The position numbers and the translations under genes were made by a program. 64,000 nt of DNA from Neoscytalidium dimidiatum (Eukaryota > Ascomycota > Dothideomycetes > Botryosphaeriales > Botryosphaeriaceae). The notes beneath the pieces were generated by a model. That model was not told the origin of the DNA, searched no databases, and was given only the letters and a program-made list of their open reading frames with translations. The stretch lies in assembly GCA_037367355.1 (NCBI GenBank), contig CM074705.1, positions 2,108,001 through 2,172,000 on the forward strand, in the 5' to 3' direction. Below, piece after piece: positions 46,124-59,174 of this stretch (within the stretch, counting starts at the first letter, position 1; the number at the start of each line of letters is the position of its first letter).

Positions 46124-47030
46124 ATGGCCGCCCATCCGTATTACCCGCTTGATCTGGAGCTACCTGGATACACAGAGAACACGCTCAGCCTGGCGGCCCT
46201 GCTATTCGGGTTCTCTACTGGTACAGGTGTATTATTGGGAACTGCACTCTTCCTCTCACAGAAATACCGACCATCAATCAGTAACCTGGACCAATTCTTG
46301 TTTCTTTGGTTCGTGCTCTGTAAGTGTCTTTGAAGAAGTGCCGAGCCGAACGTCCCAGACGTCCGACAGCCGCACCAGATATTGACTGGGACAAACTCGA
46401 ATTAGGTGGATCGCTTCACTGTTTCTTTGAAGCATACTTCGTCTTCAACCACGCGCGTATGGTAGCCATGGAAGACTTCTTTGCGCAGCTGTGGAAGGAG
46501 TACGCTAAGTCTGACTCCCGGTACCTGGTATCCCACCCATTGGTCTTGACTCTCGAGACAATGACGGTTGTATGTGCACAATCAGTGTTTCAGAAGAGGA
46601 TACGCTCTCGCTCACAATTAGATGTTTAGATCGTCTGGGGCCCTTTATCTTTCCTCACTGCGTGGTTCATTGTGTGCGAATCACCATTCAGACTTCCGTT
46701 TCAGTCTCTCGTCTCGACTGCACATATTTTCAGCCTCACTTTATACTATATTACAGGCCTCTTAGACATGCAGAGAGGAGTATTTCACTGTCGCCCTGAG
46801 GCTTTGTATTTCTGGGGGTACTTCGTAATCATGAACGTTCCTTGGTACATAGTTCCGGCATGTAAGTGGGCCTTTTTTTTTTTTTTTTACAAAACTCTCA
46901 GCCGAAGAACTGACCGAGTTATGAAGTCAACCTTTACCAAGGCATTATGGGGTCAGCTCGTGCCGTCATAGCATCGAGAACTATCAGTCTTGAAAAGAGA
47001 CCTGGTGGCTCTAAGGAGCATTTAAATTGA
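46124..47030 (+). CDS. EBP-like delta(8)-delta(7) sterol isomerase (EXPERA domain)
   Basis: Emopamil-binding-protein family membrane enzyme. True members shift the sterol B-ring double bond in the endoplasmic reticulum. Four exons are inferred, with introns 46320-46405, 46570-46629 and 46862-46926 (the last with a poly-T tract, branch CTGAC, acceptor TGAAG). The product is 231 aa, the usual size. Hallmarks appear in order: MAAHPYYPLDLELPGY, WFVLC joined to GSLHCFFEAYFVFNH (conserved His and Glu of the active site), FFAQLWKEYAKSDSRYL, LTLETMTV joined to IVWGPLSFL, and a final helix YFWGYFVIMNVPWYIVPA. The catalytic-type residues are present. Fungi often carry paralogues beyond the ergosterol enzyme, including ones in meroterpenoid gene clusters. 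The gene ends about 300 bases before the RIP-mutated block. Confidence 0.92.
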
Positions 47031-47473
47031 CTCGCGAATTCATTTTGATCGTCAGGAATGACAATTGTAAAAGCTCCGTGGATACTTCTCACATTAATAT
47101 ATCTTAGACTTGTAAAGTTGTTAACTAGAAATCCGCCACAACTTTAGCCTGCCCTCCAGTTCGGATCAAGCGCCTCGCTAACTTCACCCGGCGCTTATAA
47201 AAACCTCTCGCCTCGCCCTTTACCCTTACCCCCTTCCAATTCCTCTCTTATCTATCTTTCTTCCTTGCCTCCTCCCTACTCCGCTCTATGCCCCTCCACA
47301 CTATTAAAAATAAAATGCCTCACCCTATACCGGAAAGTTTTACCGCTTTTTATAGCCGATAGCTAAGCTAAACGGGCTTCGCCTTTCTATAACGTAGTAG
47401 AGTTATCCTTTACTATCTATTCCCCTTAGGCTTTATCTTACGCTACTTCTAGAGGTATTTTAAGAGAGTTTTC
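47031..47473. other. Transition into the RIP-mutated block
   Basis: Normal composition persists to about 47330, including a pyrimidine-rich stretch at 47215-47300. It then changes to AT-rich sequence with almost no CA or TG dinucleotides. No gene is seen. Confidence 0.6.
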
Positions 47474-48356
47474 TTTTATTTATTTATTTAGTTATTTAAC
47501 GTCCGTATAGAAGCTAAGCTTATAATAAACGGCTAGTAAAACTAATATATCTTTATAGTATTTCTACCGCGGTTTATTTTTAGGAGATACTACTTTAAAG
47601 ATTAAGAAATAGTAGAATCTAAACTAGAGTTATTACGAGAAAATAAAAGAGAAATAAGAGGATTTTTAAAATAAAAGAAAGTAGATAAGAAAACTCTACG
47701 TAGTAAAAACTCTAGCTAAAACTAAAGAAAATCTATATAAATCTAGAAAAAATAGGCGTAAGTTAAGGGAATTACTTTTTCTCTCTATATTTTTCTCTTT
47801 TTCTAAGCTATTTAATACGAAGCTAAAGACTAGTAATATAAAAACTATCTCTAATAGCCTTATTCGCCTTATTTTTAATAGAAAAAGTAAGATAAATAGA
47901 GTTATTAAGTCTATTCGTTTATTTTTCTTTATAAATAAGCTAGTAGAGAAACTCTACTAGCTTAAGATCTTTATTAAAGGTTAAGATCTTCTTTCTAAAA
48001 GTAGAAAGCGCCTTAATAGAGGCGTATTCTCTTATAGAAAGATTATATACTATAATCTTAAACTAGATTCTTAGTTTTTTAGCCGCTTTATATAGAATAA
48101 GACTATTTTATAATAGTCTATTCTTAAGTAAATAAGTACTTAAGAAGTTTAAAGTAGTTATTAATACTAGATTATCTTTTAATAATCTAATATATTTAGT
48201 AAAAATAGATTCTTTCTCTTTTAGAATAAATTACGCGTTAAATATATTTTATAGTTTTCTAAAAGAAACGTTTTTAAAAAGAATAGATTTACGTAATACT
48301 AGCTATCTAGTAGATACTATTAGTTTAAAGGCTAGTAGTTTATTAAATACGCTAAT
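47474..48356 (-). mobile_element. Non-LTR-like element X, inverted copy, truncated
   Basis: Its 3' end on the minus strand is the tail (AAAT)n at 47474-47490, preceded by the motif around GGACGTTAA. The sequence is the reverse complement, with RIP differences, of 59800-60300 plus 61010-61613. It is cut at 48356 by the start of an LTR of family 2. Confidence 0.7.
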
Positions 48357-49391
48357 TATTATAAATTCTAGAATATACGGGCTTTATAGCTATAAGAAAC
48401 GTAAGTCTATATAGAAAAATAAGTCGTAAGATTCTAAGAATTCTATATATAGTAAAGCCGTACTTCTTAAATCTATATAGAAGGACTAGAAATACGAGAT
48501 AATAGCGCGTATAAGAATACTAGTAGATAATAACTACCGTCTATATAAGAAGAACGTCTACGGGCGTAATAATTAAAAAAAAGATACGGGCTAATAAAGA
48601 ACCTATAGAAGATAAAGAACTATATAAATAAGAAGTAAAAGGTTAATAAGAATTAATACTATAAAATAAAAGTATAGTAATAATATCGTTTGCTAATACG
48701 GTTAGAAGTTAAAAACTAGAAAAAGAGTCTAAGCGCCCGCGTTATATAATAAGCTATATAATCTATTTAGATTAATCTAATCTAGGTTTCTTAATCTAAT
48801 ACTATTAATCTAATAGTATTAATCTAATAGTATTAATTTAATAGTATTAATCTAGATTATTATAGCTCTTCTATAGTATATAAATACGCTTATTAGATAG
48901 TACTTAGACTTTTATAGTTAATTTAAAGTTCTAATTTAATACTATATTAACTTAGAGGTAATAAGGTCTATTAATATTATAATACTAGCTAGAAGGAATA
49001 GAGAAAGAATAATCCTACTCTCTAGAAAAGGCTCTAACCCCTCGGAGCGGAAAATACTTAATTCGGATTACGCTCTAAAGAGTAGAAAGTAGACCTATAA
49101 TCTAGCGTACTAACTTTAGATTACTTAGCTTACTAGATTATAGTAAGCTAGCTAGTAATCTATTATAATCTAACTAAATACTCCGTATATATAGGCTATA
49201 CTTATTTATAGTAAATAGAACTCTCGTAGTTAACTTATTAATTAATTCTTACTCTAATATTATATACGATCCTCCTCTATCTACCGCTACGGCCCCTCAA
49301 AAGCCTACGTTACCTAATAATACGCCCGACCTCCTATAGAAAGAGTAATAGCGTAATAATTAAACTTCTATATTATATAACTTCTTATTCT
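48357..49391 (+). repeat. LTR of gypsy family 2 (RIPed), interrupted by a solo LTR and the gap
   Basis: Starts TATTATAAATTC and matches the 3' LTR at 57255-57976 through most of its length. A family-1 solo LTR is inserted within it at 48975-49358. The match resumes after that insertion (ACTTCTATATTATATAAC) and runs into the N gap. Confidence 0.75.
48975..49358 (+). repeat. Solo LTR of the intact gypsy family (family 1), heavily RIPed
   Basis: 384 bp against 385 bp for the intact LTRs at 33028 and 39163. It begins TATTATAA (mutated TGTTACGG) and ends CGTAATA (mutated CGTAACA). It is flanked by the 5 bp duplication ATTAA (48970-48974 and 49359-49363). The last 170 bases align clearly to the intact LTR with transitions. 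Confidence 0.8.
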
Positions 49392-49491
49392 NNNNNNNNN
49401 NNNNNNNNNNNNNNNNNNNNNNNNNNNNNNNNNNNNNNNNNNNNNNNNNNNNNNNNNNNNNNNNNNNNNNNNNNNNNNNNNNNNNNNNNNN
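49392..49491. other. Assembly gap of 100 N
   Basis: Exactly 100 N, probably a scaffold join of unknown true size inside the repeats. Confidence 0.99.
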
Positions 49492-50134
49492 GAAAATAAA
49501 ACGAAAGTTAATAGACCTCTCTACGGAGAGAGAAACTAGCTCCGCGTTTTACTAGCTTAAAATAGAATACGGATACTTTAAGTCTTATCTAAACCGCTTC
49601 GGACTAAACCCCTCTAATAGCTACCCGTATAATAATACGGCTAAATAAACTCTCCGGCACCTAATTCTAGACTATAAAAAGTATCGACTCGAAAGAAAAG
49701 ATATATATACTAGTCTAGAAACGAAAAACCCCTTCCTAGACCTCGTTTTTAATATTAAAGAAGGACGGAAGGCTCTTCTAAGCTTTTTATTAATAACTAA
49801 AATAGCTATCCGAAAGTAGCTATTAGAACTTACTTCGACGGAAGTTTAAATACGTACTTTCGAAAAACTAACTTTAGTCTCTCTTTATAAAGAAATATCC
49901 TCTTCTAATTTTCTTAGCGTTATTTTCTATTTCTTCTACTCTCCTACTTACTTTCCTATTTCTTCCTAAAAAGTACCGGCTTAGCCCCTACTATTTCTAG
50001 ACTTCTTCTCGAAGAAAACTCGAATAAAAAACCCCGGTCGAAATACCGGACTAGATACGTTAGTAGACTAGCCGTCTTTTATAAGCTTAGCTTATATAAG
50101 GACGTTAAACGAATAAATAAATAAATAAATAAAT
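49492..50134 (+). mobile_element. LINE-like element copy 1 (3' part, RIPed)
   Basis: Matches copies at 57977 and 60301. It ends in the motif GGACGTTAAACG and an (AATA)n tail. Its 5' end is lost in the gap. The tail joins a family-2 LTR that lacks its first 222 bases or so. Translated in the open frame with stops ignored, a segment resembles the C-terminus of fungal LINE ORF2 proteins, with zinc-knuckle cysteines changed to tyrosine, as RIP would do. Confidence 0.65.
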
Positions 50135-53100
50135 AGAAAGAAGGTACGGTCTAACGGAAAGTCTATAAGAGATAAGAGATCGTATAAGTAGAAAGTAGAA
50201 AGTTAATAAGAATAAATACTATAGAATAAGAGTATAGCGGTAGTATCGTCCGCTAATACTAGTAGAAGTTAAAATCTAAAAAGTAGGCTTTAGCGCCTAA
50301 GTTACGTAAAATCTATAGAATCTATATAGATTAGAGCTAATCTAAACCTCTAATCTAGAACTCTAATTTAATACTATAATTCTTAGATTACTATAAGCTC
50401 TTTTCTAGTATATAGATACGCTCGTTAGATAGTACTTAGATTCTCGTAGTTAAATTTAAAGTTCTAATTTAATACTATATTAACTTAGAGGTAATAAGGC
50501 CTACTAAACTTCTATATTACGTAACTCTTTATTCTATTATTACTCCCCTCTCCTTATCTTTAAGGTAAATCCTTCGATAAATCTAAATCTACTAGGTAAC
50601 CCCGAAGTCTAGTAGTAGAGGCCCCGTCGTTATACTTTAACTACCCTTCTTATAAGAAAAGAAAGCGATTTAATTAGAAAATAGAAAGTATTCCCTTATT
50701 CTAAGAAGTACTAATAGTATTAGCTATTATAGCGGACGTATCTAGTAGTAAGTACGTATAAGAGGCGTAGAATATTCTAGGCTTATAGTAACCGCCGTAA
50801 TATAGTATAGTAGTAGAAAACTAATATTCTAATATACTAACTAATAAAGAGTTACTTAATATAATTCTAGAACTATAAAATAAAAACGTAATCTTACGTA
50901 CTTAGCTTATTTAGGTACTAGCTCTACTACTAGCTACTAAGGTTAAGATTCCAAAGCTAGACCTATACTATAGAGATTAAAAGAAGATCTAAGTCTTTAT
51001 TACGTAGCTAAATAACTATATATACTTTATATATAGTAACTTCGCCGGCCCTACTAAATAAGTTCTATACGCTAGTATCTATCTTAGAGAATTAGCGGAA
51101 TAATAGTTCCGACCTTTTAAATATAAGTACTAGAAGAAATCTATATACCTATAGTTTAAAATAACCTTAATAATCTTTAGTAACTACTAAAACTTTATAA
51201 AGTAGCTTAAGATAGTCTTTAGCGGCGTTAACGAGAATCGTCTAGCTACTAGAACCCTTATAAGCTTAAAATAAAAAGAAATAGTATAAGACTATATAGC
51301 TAAATTCTAAGATATAGTATACTTTACGGATAGATACTTCGATCTTACGCTACGTATCTTCTACTATTAAGAATTAAGAGATAAAATTAAAGAAGCTATA
51401 ATATACTACGAGGAACTAGAAACCCTTAACGATATAATTAAGCTAGCCCTACTTATAGATAAGCGTTATATAGAGAGGTAGTTCGATAAGAAAAGATATA
51501 GTACTAATATCTTAAGATAAGCTAGGCCTCGCTATATCTAAGAAGGAGGCGACGCTATAGAAATAGATAATATAGTCTAGTAAAATAAAAGTAAGAATAA
51601 GAAGAACGGTAATAATAAGAATAAGAAAAGAGAATAGAATAAGAAAGAAAAAGAGCTCTATAAGAAAGAACTATATATCCGATATAGAGATAAATAGAGC
51701 GTAGGATATAAATACTTAAAGAGAGAGATATAGAAAATAGCGGTAGCTATCTAGAGATAGAAGGCGCTACGAGAAATCGCTACTATAAAGATAGTAGACT
51801 ATATAGTCTTAAGCTAGATAGCGTATTATAACGACGATTATACTATCTACTAGAGCGATAAAGACGCTATAGAGTAGTATTCTAGTAAGCTACGATAACT
51901 TAATATAATACTCCGAAAATTAGAAGAGGCTACGAAGGAAGATATCGAAAGATACTTTCTAGCCGACGAAGACCTCGTAAATAGCGAAACTAGAGAACTA
52001 TACGATAGTATACTAGAGTCTAGCGAGGTAGAAACTATCGAGTAATAGTAGAACTAGGCTATACTTAACTAAATCGTAGAATATCTAAACTAATATAGAG
52101 ATATAAGAAATATTAAGTTTAGTTACGCCTCTATAATCTACTAGACCCCTAGATTAAGAATAGATCTACTACTATAATAGTACTAGATAAAGAATAGAAA
52201 ACTTAGTTTACGATTCTTTAAGAACGACGTATAGTACTTTTAGAAGAAATCGCTATTAAAAACGGCCGATAAGATAGTATTCTAGCTTATAGAAGAAGCC
52301 TAGAGAATATAATAGTAACGAGACCTTACGTCTCTACGCGATATAGCTTATATCCTCTACTATTACGATATAGCTACGCGGAGCTACGGTACTCTATAGT
52401 AAATACTCGATAAAAAATACGGTAAACTAATCTTCTAGTACTAGATACGTAATAGATAAATCTACTAGAGACGTAGAATTAGATAGAGATAATAAACCTA
52501 ATAAAAGAAAACTCTAATTTTAGTTATAGAATAAAAGAAGTATATCTACTATAAGATATTAAAAAACTAAATGGCCTCTCTAGCTAGAGACTCTAAGAGA
52601 GGCTAGTACGAAAGTCTCTTAACTAAGTTATATACTTAATATTAAATAGAATATCTTATAAATAGAAAGAACTTAAAACGCTACTAGAAGTACTAGTTAT
52701 AATTAAAGAAACTACTACGTTAGTAATAATCGATAGTAGAGCGTAAGAAAATTTTATAGATTCTAAATTCTTTAGAAAGAACGACTTACTATTCTAATCT
52801 AAGAAACGCTTCTACGAACTAGATACGTTCGATAGGTTATTAACGGAATATAGTAAGAGCTAGATAAGAATTAAGACTAATTAGATATAAATAACTCTTA
52901 GAGATTATAAAGAACGAATTAACCTAGACGTAATAATAAGCCTAAACTACGATATTATCTTTAAGATATCTTAGTTAAAGATCTATAACTTATATATTAG
53001 CTAGAGTACGAGAACTATAACGTTTCTAGAAGATAACTATAAGCGATATCTCGCGAACCTTAAAATAAAAGAGTAAGAGCTAGAGAGCTAGAGCTAAAAG

Positions 53101-56100
53101 CTAGAGCTAGAGAGCTAAAGTTAAAAGCTAAAGCTAGAGAGCTAAAGCTAAAAGAGCTATAAGCTAGAGCTATCTAAAAAGTATTTAATAGAGACTAAGG
53201 AGATATTTTTTAATATCCTACTACGTATAAAAAAACGAGGAGAATAAGCTTACGTCGCCTATATTAAGCCTAGTTTAAAATAAGAACGCCGAATTATAGT
53301 ATAGATTAGAGAATAGGCCCTAGAAATTAATAATCTCTAACTACTCGGAGGAGACTATTTAAAAAGAATCTACGAGAGGTATAGCCTACTAGATAGAACT
53401 CTTAACTAGATACGCGTAATAAAAAATACTACGAGACTAGAAAAAGTACCCCTAGAATTCTAGAAATACGCCGAATTATTTTAAGAAAGAAGTAAAGAAT
53501 TATTATCCGAGTATAAGCTATAGAACTATAAAATACCCCTATTACTAGGAATATAGCCCGCGTTTAAGCCTATCTATTCTCTTTCTAAAAACAAGGCTAA
53601 AGTACTAAGGGAGTATTTTAAAACGAACTTAGAAAGAGAATATATTCGACTCTCTACATTACTAGCCGGATACTCTATTCTATTTATACCTAAAAAAAAA
53701 TAGTAAGCTTCGCCTCTATATTAACTATAGATAACTAAACGATATTACGATAAAAAACCGATATCTATTACTACGTATCGATAAACTATAGAATAGATTA
53801 AGAAGAGCTAACTACTTTACTAAGCTAGACCTTAGAGAAGGTTATTACCTCGTTCGAATAAAAGAAGGCGAAGAATAGAAAACGACTTTCTAAATAAGAT
53901 TTAGATACTATAAGTATACGGTAATATTATTCGGGCTTACTAATATACTAGCTACGTTCTAGAGTCTAGTTAATAATATACTACGACTATATTTAGACGT
54001 ATTTATACTAGCCTATCTAGACGATATTCTAATATACTTAGAAACGCGTAAAAAATATACTAAGTACGTATATAAAGTTCTATAGATACTAGAGAAATAG
54101 AATCTCTAGATAGCCTCTAATAAGAGCGAATAGTATATATAGAAAACTAAATATCTAGAATTTATTATTACTCTAGAATATATTAGTATAAACGAAAAGA
54201 AACTAGACGCGATAAGAGACTAACCTATACCAAAAACCGTTAAAGAAGTATAATTCTTTCTTAGTTTTACTAACTTTTACTAGAAGTTTATTCTAAACTA
54301 TATAAAGATATTAGCTTCGCTTATAGATCTAACTAAAAAAAAATATAGATTTATATAAGAAGAAAGATAGTAGAATACTTTTAACTTATTAAAATAAATA
54401 TTTATAAAAATATCGGTTTTAAGACTATTCTACTCTAATCTATCTATAATAGTAGAGACCGACGTATTAGACTACGCTATTAGAGTAGTCTTAAGCTAAC
54501 TAGACGAGTAAGATAGACTATATTCTATCGCGTATTACTTCTAAAAAATAATAAGACTAGAAAAGAACTATAACGTTCTACAATAAAGAACTTCTAGCTA
54601 TCGTTATAGCTTTTAAAGAATAGAGATACTATCTTAAAGAAGTTAAGTACTAGGTTATAGTCTACTATAACTATAAAAACCTTTTATACTTTACTACTAC
54701 GAAAGAACTAAACTAAAGATAGATTAGATAGGCTAAAGAATTAGCCTTCTATAATATAAAGATTATCTATTAAAAGAAATTAGAAAACGCTCGCGTAGAT
54801 ATACTAAGTAGAAGAGCCGACTATATAGAAGAAAGGCGAGAACTATAGTCGATAATACTAGCGGAATAGAAAGATAGGTCTTTTATACTCGATAGGCGCT
54901 AGATCTCCACTATATATAGTACGAAGGGAAAATCTAGAAGATTACTTAACTTAGTTAGGCTAGTAGCCTTAGCGATACGCTTAGAAAGTAACGAATAAAA
55001 ATATAGAATCTAAGAAGTCTACGCGGAGAATACTACGGTATAAAAAATCGAAAACCTAGAAAACGACCCCTAAGTAATTAAAAACGTAGAAGAAATAATT
55101 CTATTTTTAGAATTAATCTACGTCCCGGTAAAACTACGAGAGAAACTTATAAAAAATATATACGAGGCCCTAGTATACGGTTATTAAGAAACCGAGAAGA
55201 CGATTAAGAGAATTACGAGAAATTACTACTTTTTAGGGCTTAGAAGAATAGTCTAGCGGATAGTTATATAATACGATCTTTATATTTAAAGTAAGGCGGT
55301 GAGATACGTACTCTACGAACTACTCTAGCTATTACCGGTATCTAAGCGTCCTTAGTAATCTATCTTATTAGATTTTATTACGGACCTACTTAAGTTAGAA
55401 GAACTACTTATTAGAGTTAAATATAATTTAGTACTAGTTATCGTAGATAGAATAACAAAGTACGCGTATTACCTACTATACCTAAAAAAGATAAACGCGA
55501 AGAATCTTATATATATATTTTTAAGAACTATTCTCGGTAACTATAGATTACTAGAAGAACTTATATCGAATAGAGATAGACTATTTATATTACGATTCTA
55601 GTAGACTCTTACTAAATAACTTAGAGCGAAATATAAACTTTTAACTACGATATATTTATAAATAGACGGATAAACGGAACGGACTAACTAAACGCTAAAA
55701 TAATATCTACGCTATTATCTTAACTACGCGTAGAATAACTAGATAGAATTACTACTACTAGTCTAGTTCGTATATAATAGCTCTAAAGCGTCGGTAATAT
55801 AAGAATTACCATTCTACGCTAATTACGGTTATAAGCTATTAGTCTATAAAGAACTAATACCGAGTAAATTATTAGCCTAAAAAGAAATCTTTAAAGCTAA
55901 CTAGCTAAAGATACTCTACGAATAACTATATCTAGATCTAGAATTCGTAGTCCTACGAATAGATAAATACTACGATAAACGATACTAGAAGGCACTATAG
56001 CTAAAAAAGAAGAATAAAGTCTACCTTCTTAGAAAAAATATTAAAATAAGGCGACTAAATAATAAACTAGATTTTAAGAAAATAGAACTATTTAGAATTA

Positions 56101-57976
56101 AAGAAAAAATTGGGAAAGTTAATTTCCGTCTTAAATTACCGGAGATAATACGAATATACCCCGTTTTCTATATATTCCTTCTAGAACTAGTACTAAAGAA
56201 CGCTAAAATTATAATCTATATAAAAAAAATACTTCTAGAAAATCCGGACGCTAACGAAAATCGAGACTAAAAAGTAGAAAAGATTCTCGATAGCGGCTAT
56301 ATTAACGGTTAATTTTAATATCTTCTTAAATAAAAAGAAGAATAGAACGATACTTAGAAACCGCTAGAAAACTACGACGGATATAAATAACTTATTAATA
56401 AGTTCTATTACTAAAACCTAGATTAACTAATACTACTAACTCGTTAAAAATAAAGAACCTAAAATTAAAATTAAGAAATAAAGACTACCGCGTCTAATCG
56501 ACTAGCTTAGAACTTTTAGGCGGCGTAGTAATGAAACTAACGCTAAATAATCTAATAGAATAGAATAGACTTATAGTAGCGTTAGCTAAGACGTTACTAT
56601 ATATACGCTTTACTAATCGCTTCTTTTTAGTATTTTTAGAGTTAATAGAATTTTTAGTCTTACGAGTCGCCTCTAAACGATCTAGCTCTTTAAGGTTTTT
56701 AATAGTCTACGCCTTCTTAGAAATTATTAGGTTTTTACGGCGGCGTAATAGGTCTCGCTACTTATAAATACGCTATAGCCGAGCTATATTTTTCTAAAGA
56801 AGATCTAGTACTACTTATTTCTTTAACTTAGCTTTATTAATAGCGCGCTTTAATCGAAAAACTACGATAGTTAACGTAAAGCTTTAGAAAATAAGAAAGA
56901 AATAAATAATTAGAATCCTCTAAGCCGCTACTATTATAGGCGAATAAACTTCGATAAACGTATTCGCTATAACGTTTATAGCTAAGATCTATCTTATAAA
57001 CTATCTTTACCTCGCCTAGCTTATAACGGGCGTTCGCTAATAAATACGCGGTATAAAAAATAGATATTCTCTTACTAAAAAGGTTAATTTTAGAGGCTAA
57101 AGACTTACGCTTAGCCTTCTAGAAATTACGCTTACGCTTAGAAGGTATAACGGGACGAGACTTACGAGAAAAAAAAAATAAAGAAGCGATAGAAGCCTAA
57201 GATATAGATAAATAAATAAATCTTTAGGCTAAAGATCTCTAAAGGGGGGGATAGTATTATAAACCCTAGAAATATATAGGCTTTATAGCCGCGAGGAACG
57301 CGAGCCTATACGGGAAAATAAGCCGTAAGGCTCTAAGAACCCTACGTATAGTAGAGCCGTACTCTCTAGTTCCATACGAAAAGACCGAGAATATAGGACG
57401 ATAGTACGTATAGGGATATTAGTAGATAATAACTACTACTCGTATAGGAGAAACGCCCCTAGGCGTAATAATTAGGAAGAAGATACGATCTAACGAAAAG
57501 CCTATAAGAAATAAGAGACTATACGAGTAGAAAGTAGAAAGTTAATAAGAATAAATACTATAGAATAAGAGTATAGTAGTAGTATCGTCCGCTAATATTA
57601 GTAGAAGTCGGAATCTAGAAAGTAGACTTTAGCGCTCGAGTTACGTAAAACCTATAGAACCTATATAGATTAGAGCTAATCTAAACCTCTAATCTAGGGC
57701 TCTAATTTAATACTATAATTCTTAGATTATTATAAGCTCTTCTCTAGTATATAGACACGCCCGTTAGATAGTACTTAGATCCTTATAGTTAAATTTAAAG
57801 TTCTAATTTAATACTATATTAATTTAGAGGTAATAAGGCCTACTAAACTTCTATATTATATAACTTTCTATTTTATTATTACTTCCCTCTTCTTATCTTT
57901 AAGGTAAACTCTTCGATAAATCTAAACCTACTAGGTAATTCTAAAGCCTAGTAGTAGAGGCCCCGTCGTTATAATA
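50135..57976 (+). mobile_element. RIPed Ty3/gypsy chromovirus, family 2
   Basis: A 5' LTR missing its first part (50135-50634), an internal region (50635-57254) and a 722 bp 3' LTR (57255-57976, TATTATAA...TTATAATA) preceded by a purine tract (AAAGGGGGGG, 57241-57250). Despite stops in all frames, Pol order is readable: YLDDIL of the reverse transcriptase at 54014-54031, an integrase DFITDL segment near 55371, and a chromodomain near 56270-56400. The bases after the 5' LTR (CTTTAACTACC) mirror those of family 1 after RIP. The element is dead. Confidence 0.85.
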
Positions 57977-58663
57977 AGTAAGCGGAAATAGCCTTTAAAG
58001 AATCTTATCTATAGCGGTTTAACTAGAAAATAAAACGTAAGCTAATAGACCTTTCTATAAAAAGAGAAACTAGCTTCGTATTTTACTAGCTTAAAATAGA
58101 ATACGGCTATTTTAAGTTCTATCTAAATCGCTTCGAATTAAACCCCTCTAATTATTACCCGTATAATAATACGACTAAATAAACCCTACGGTATCTAATT
58201 CTAGACTATAAAAAGTATCGACTTAAAAGAGAAGATATATATACTAGTTTAGAAATAAAAAACCTCTCTCTAGACCTTATTTTTAATATTAAAGATAAAT
58301 AGAAGGCTCTTCTAAGCTTTCTATTAATAACTAAAATAACTATTTAAAAGTAGCTATTAGAACTTACTTTAACGGAAGCCTAAATATATACTTTTAAAAA
58401 ACTAACTTTAGTCTCTCTTTATAAAGAAACGTCCTCTCCTAATTTTTTTAGCGTTATTTTCTACTTCTTCTACTCTTCTACTTACTTTTCTATTTCTTTC
58501 TAAAAAGTACTAGCTTAGCCTCTACTATTTCTAGACTCCCTCTCGAATAAAATTAAAATAAAAACCCCGGTTAAAATATCGAACTAGATACGTTAGTAGA
58601 CTAGCCGTCTTTTATAAGCTTAGCTTATATAAGGACGTTAAACGAATAAATAAATAAATAAAA
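57977..58663 (+). mobile_element. LINE-like element copy 2 (5' truncated, RIPed)
   Basis: Begins AGTAAGCGGAAATAGCC directly after the family-2 LTR, about 690 bp, and ends in an (AATA)n tail. Highly similar to copy 3, with more RIP changes. Confidence 0.7.
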
Positions 58664-59174
58664 GTTTTAAGCTAATAAAGTCTTTCTACTAGCTTATTTA
58701 TAAGAAGAAATAAATAAATAAGCTTAATAGCTTTATTTATCTTATATTTTCTATTAAAAATAAGACGAATAATACTATTAAAGATAGTCTTTATATTACT
58801 AGTCTTTAACTTTAAGTTAAATAGCTTAGAAAAAAAGAAAAAAATAAAGAGAAAAAGATAGAGAGAAAAAGTAATTCTTTTAACTTATATTTATTTTTTC
58901 TAGATTTATATAGATTTTCTTTAGTTTTAACTAGAGTTTTTATTATATAGAGTTTTTTTATCTACTTTCTTTTATTCTAAAAACCCTTTTATTTTTCTTT
59001 TATTTTCTTATAATAACTCTAGCTTAGATTCTACTAGCTTCTAATTTTTAAAATAGTATCTATTAAAAATAAACCGCGATAGAAATATTATAATAATATA
59101 TTAGTTTTACTAGTTATTTATTATAAGCTTAGCTTCTATATAAACGTTAAATAAATAGATAAATAAATAAATAA
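58664..59174 (+). mobile_element. Element X, copy A (5' truncated, RIPed)
   Basis: Matches the 3' 500 bases of the X copy that ends at 61613. It ends with the motif ATAAGCTTAGCTTCTATAT, a degenerate ACGTTAAA and an AATA tail at 59151-59174. Confidence 0.65.
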
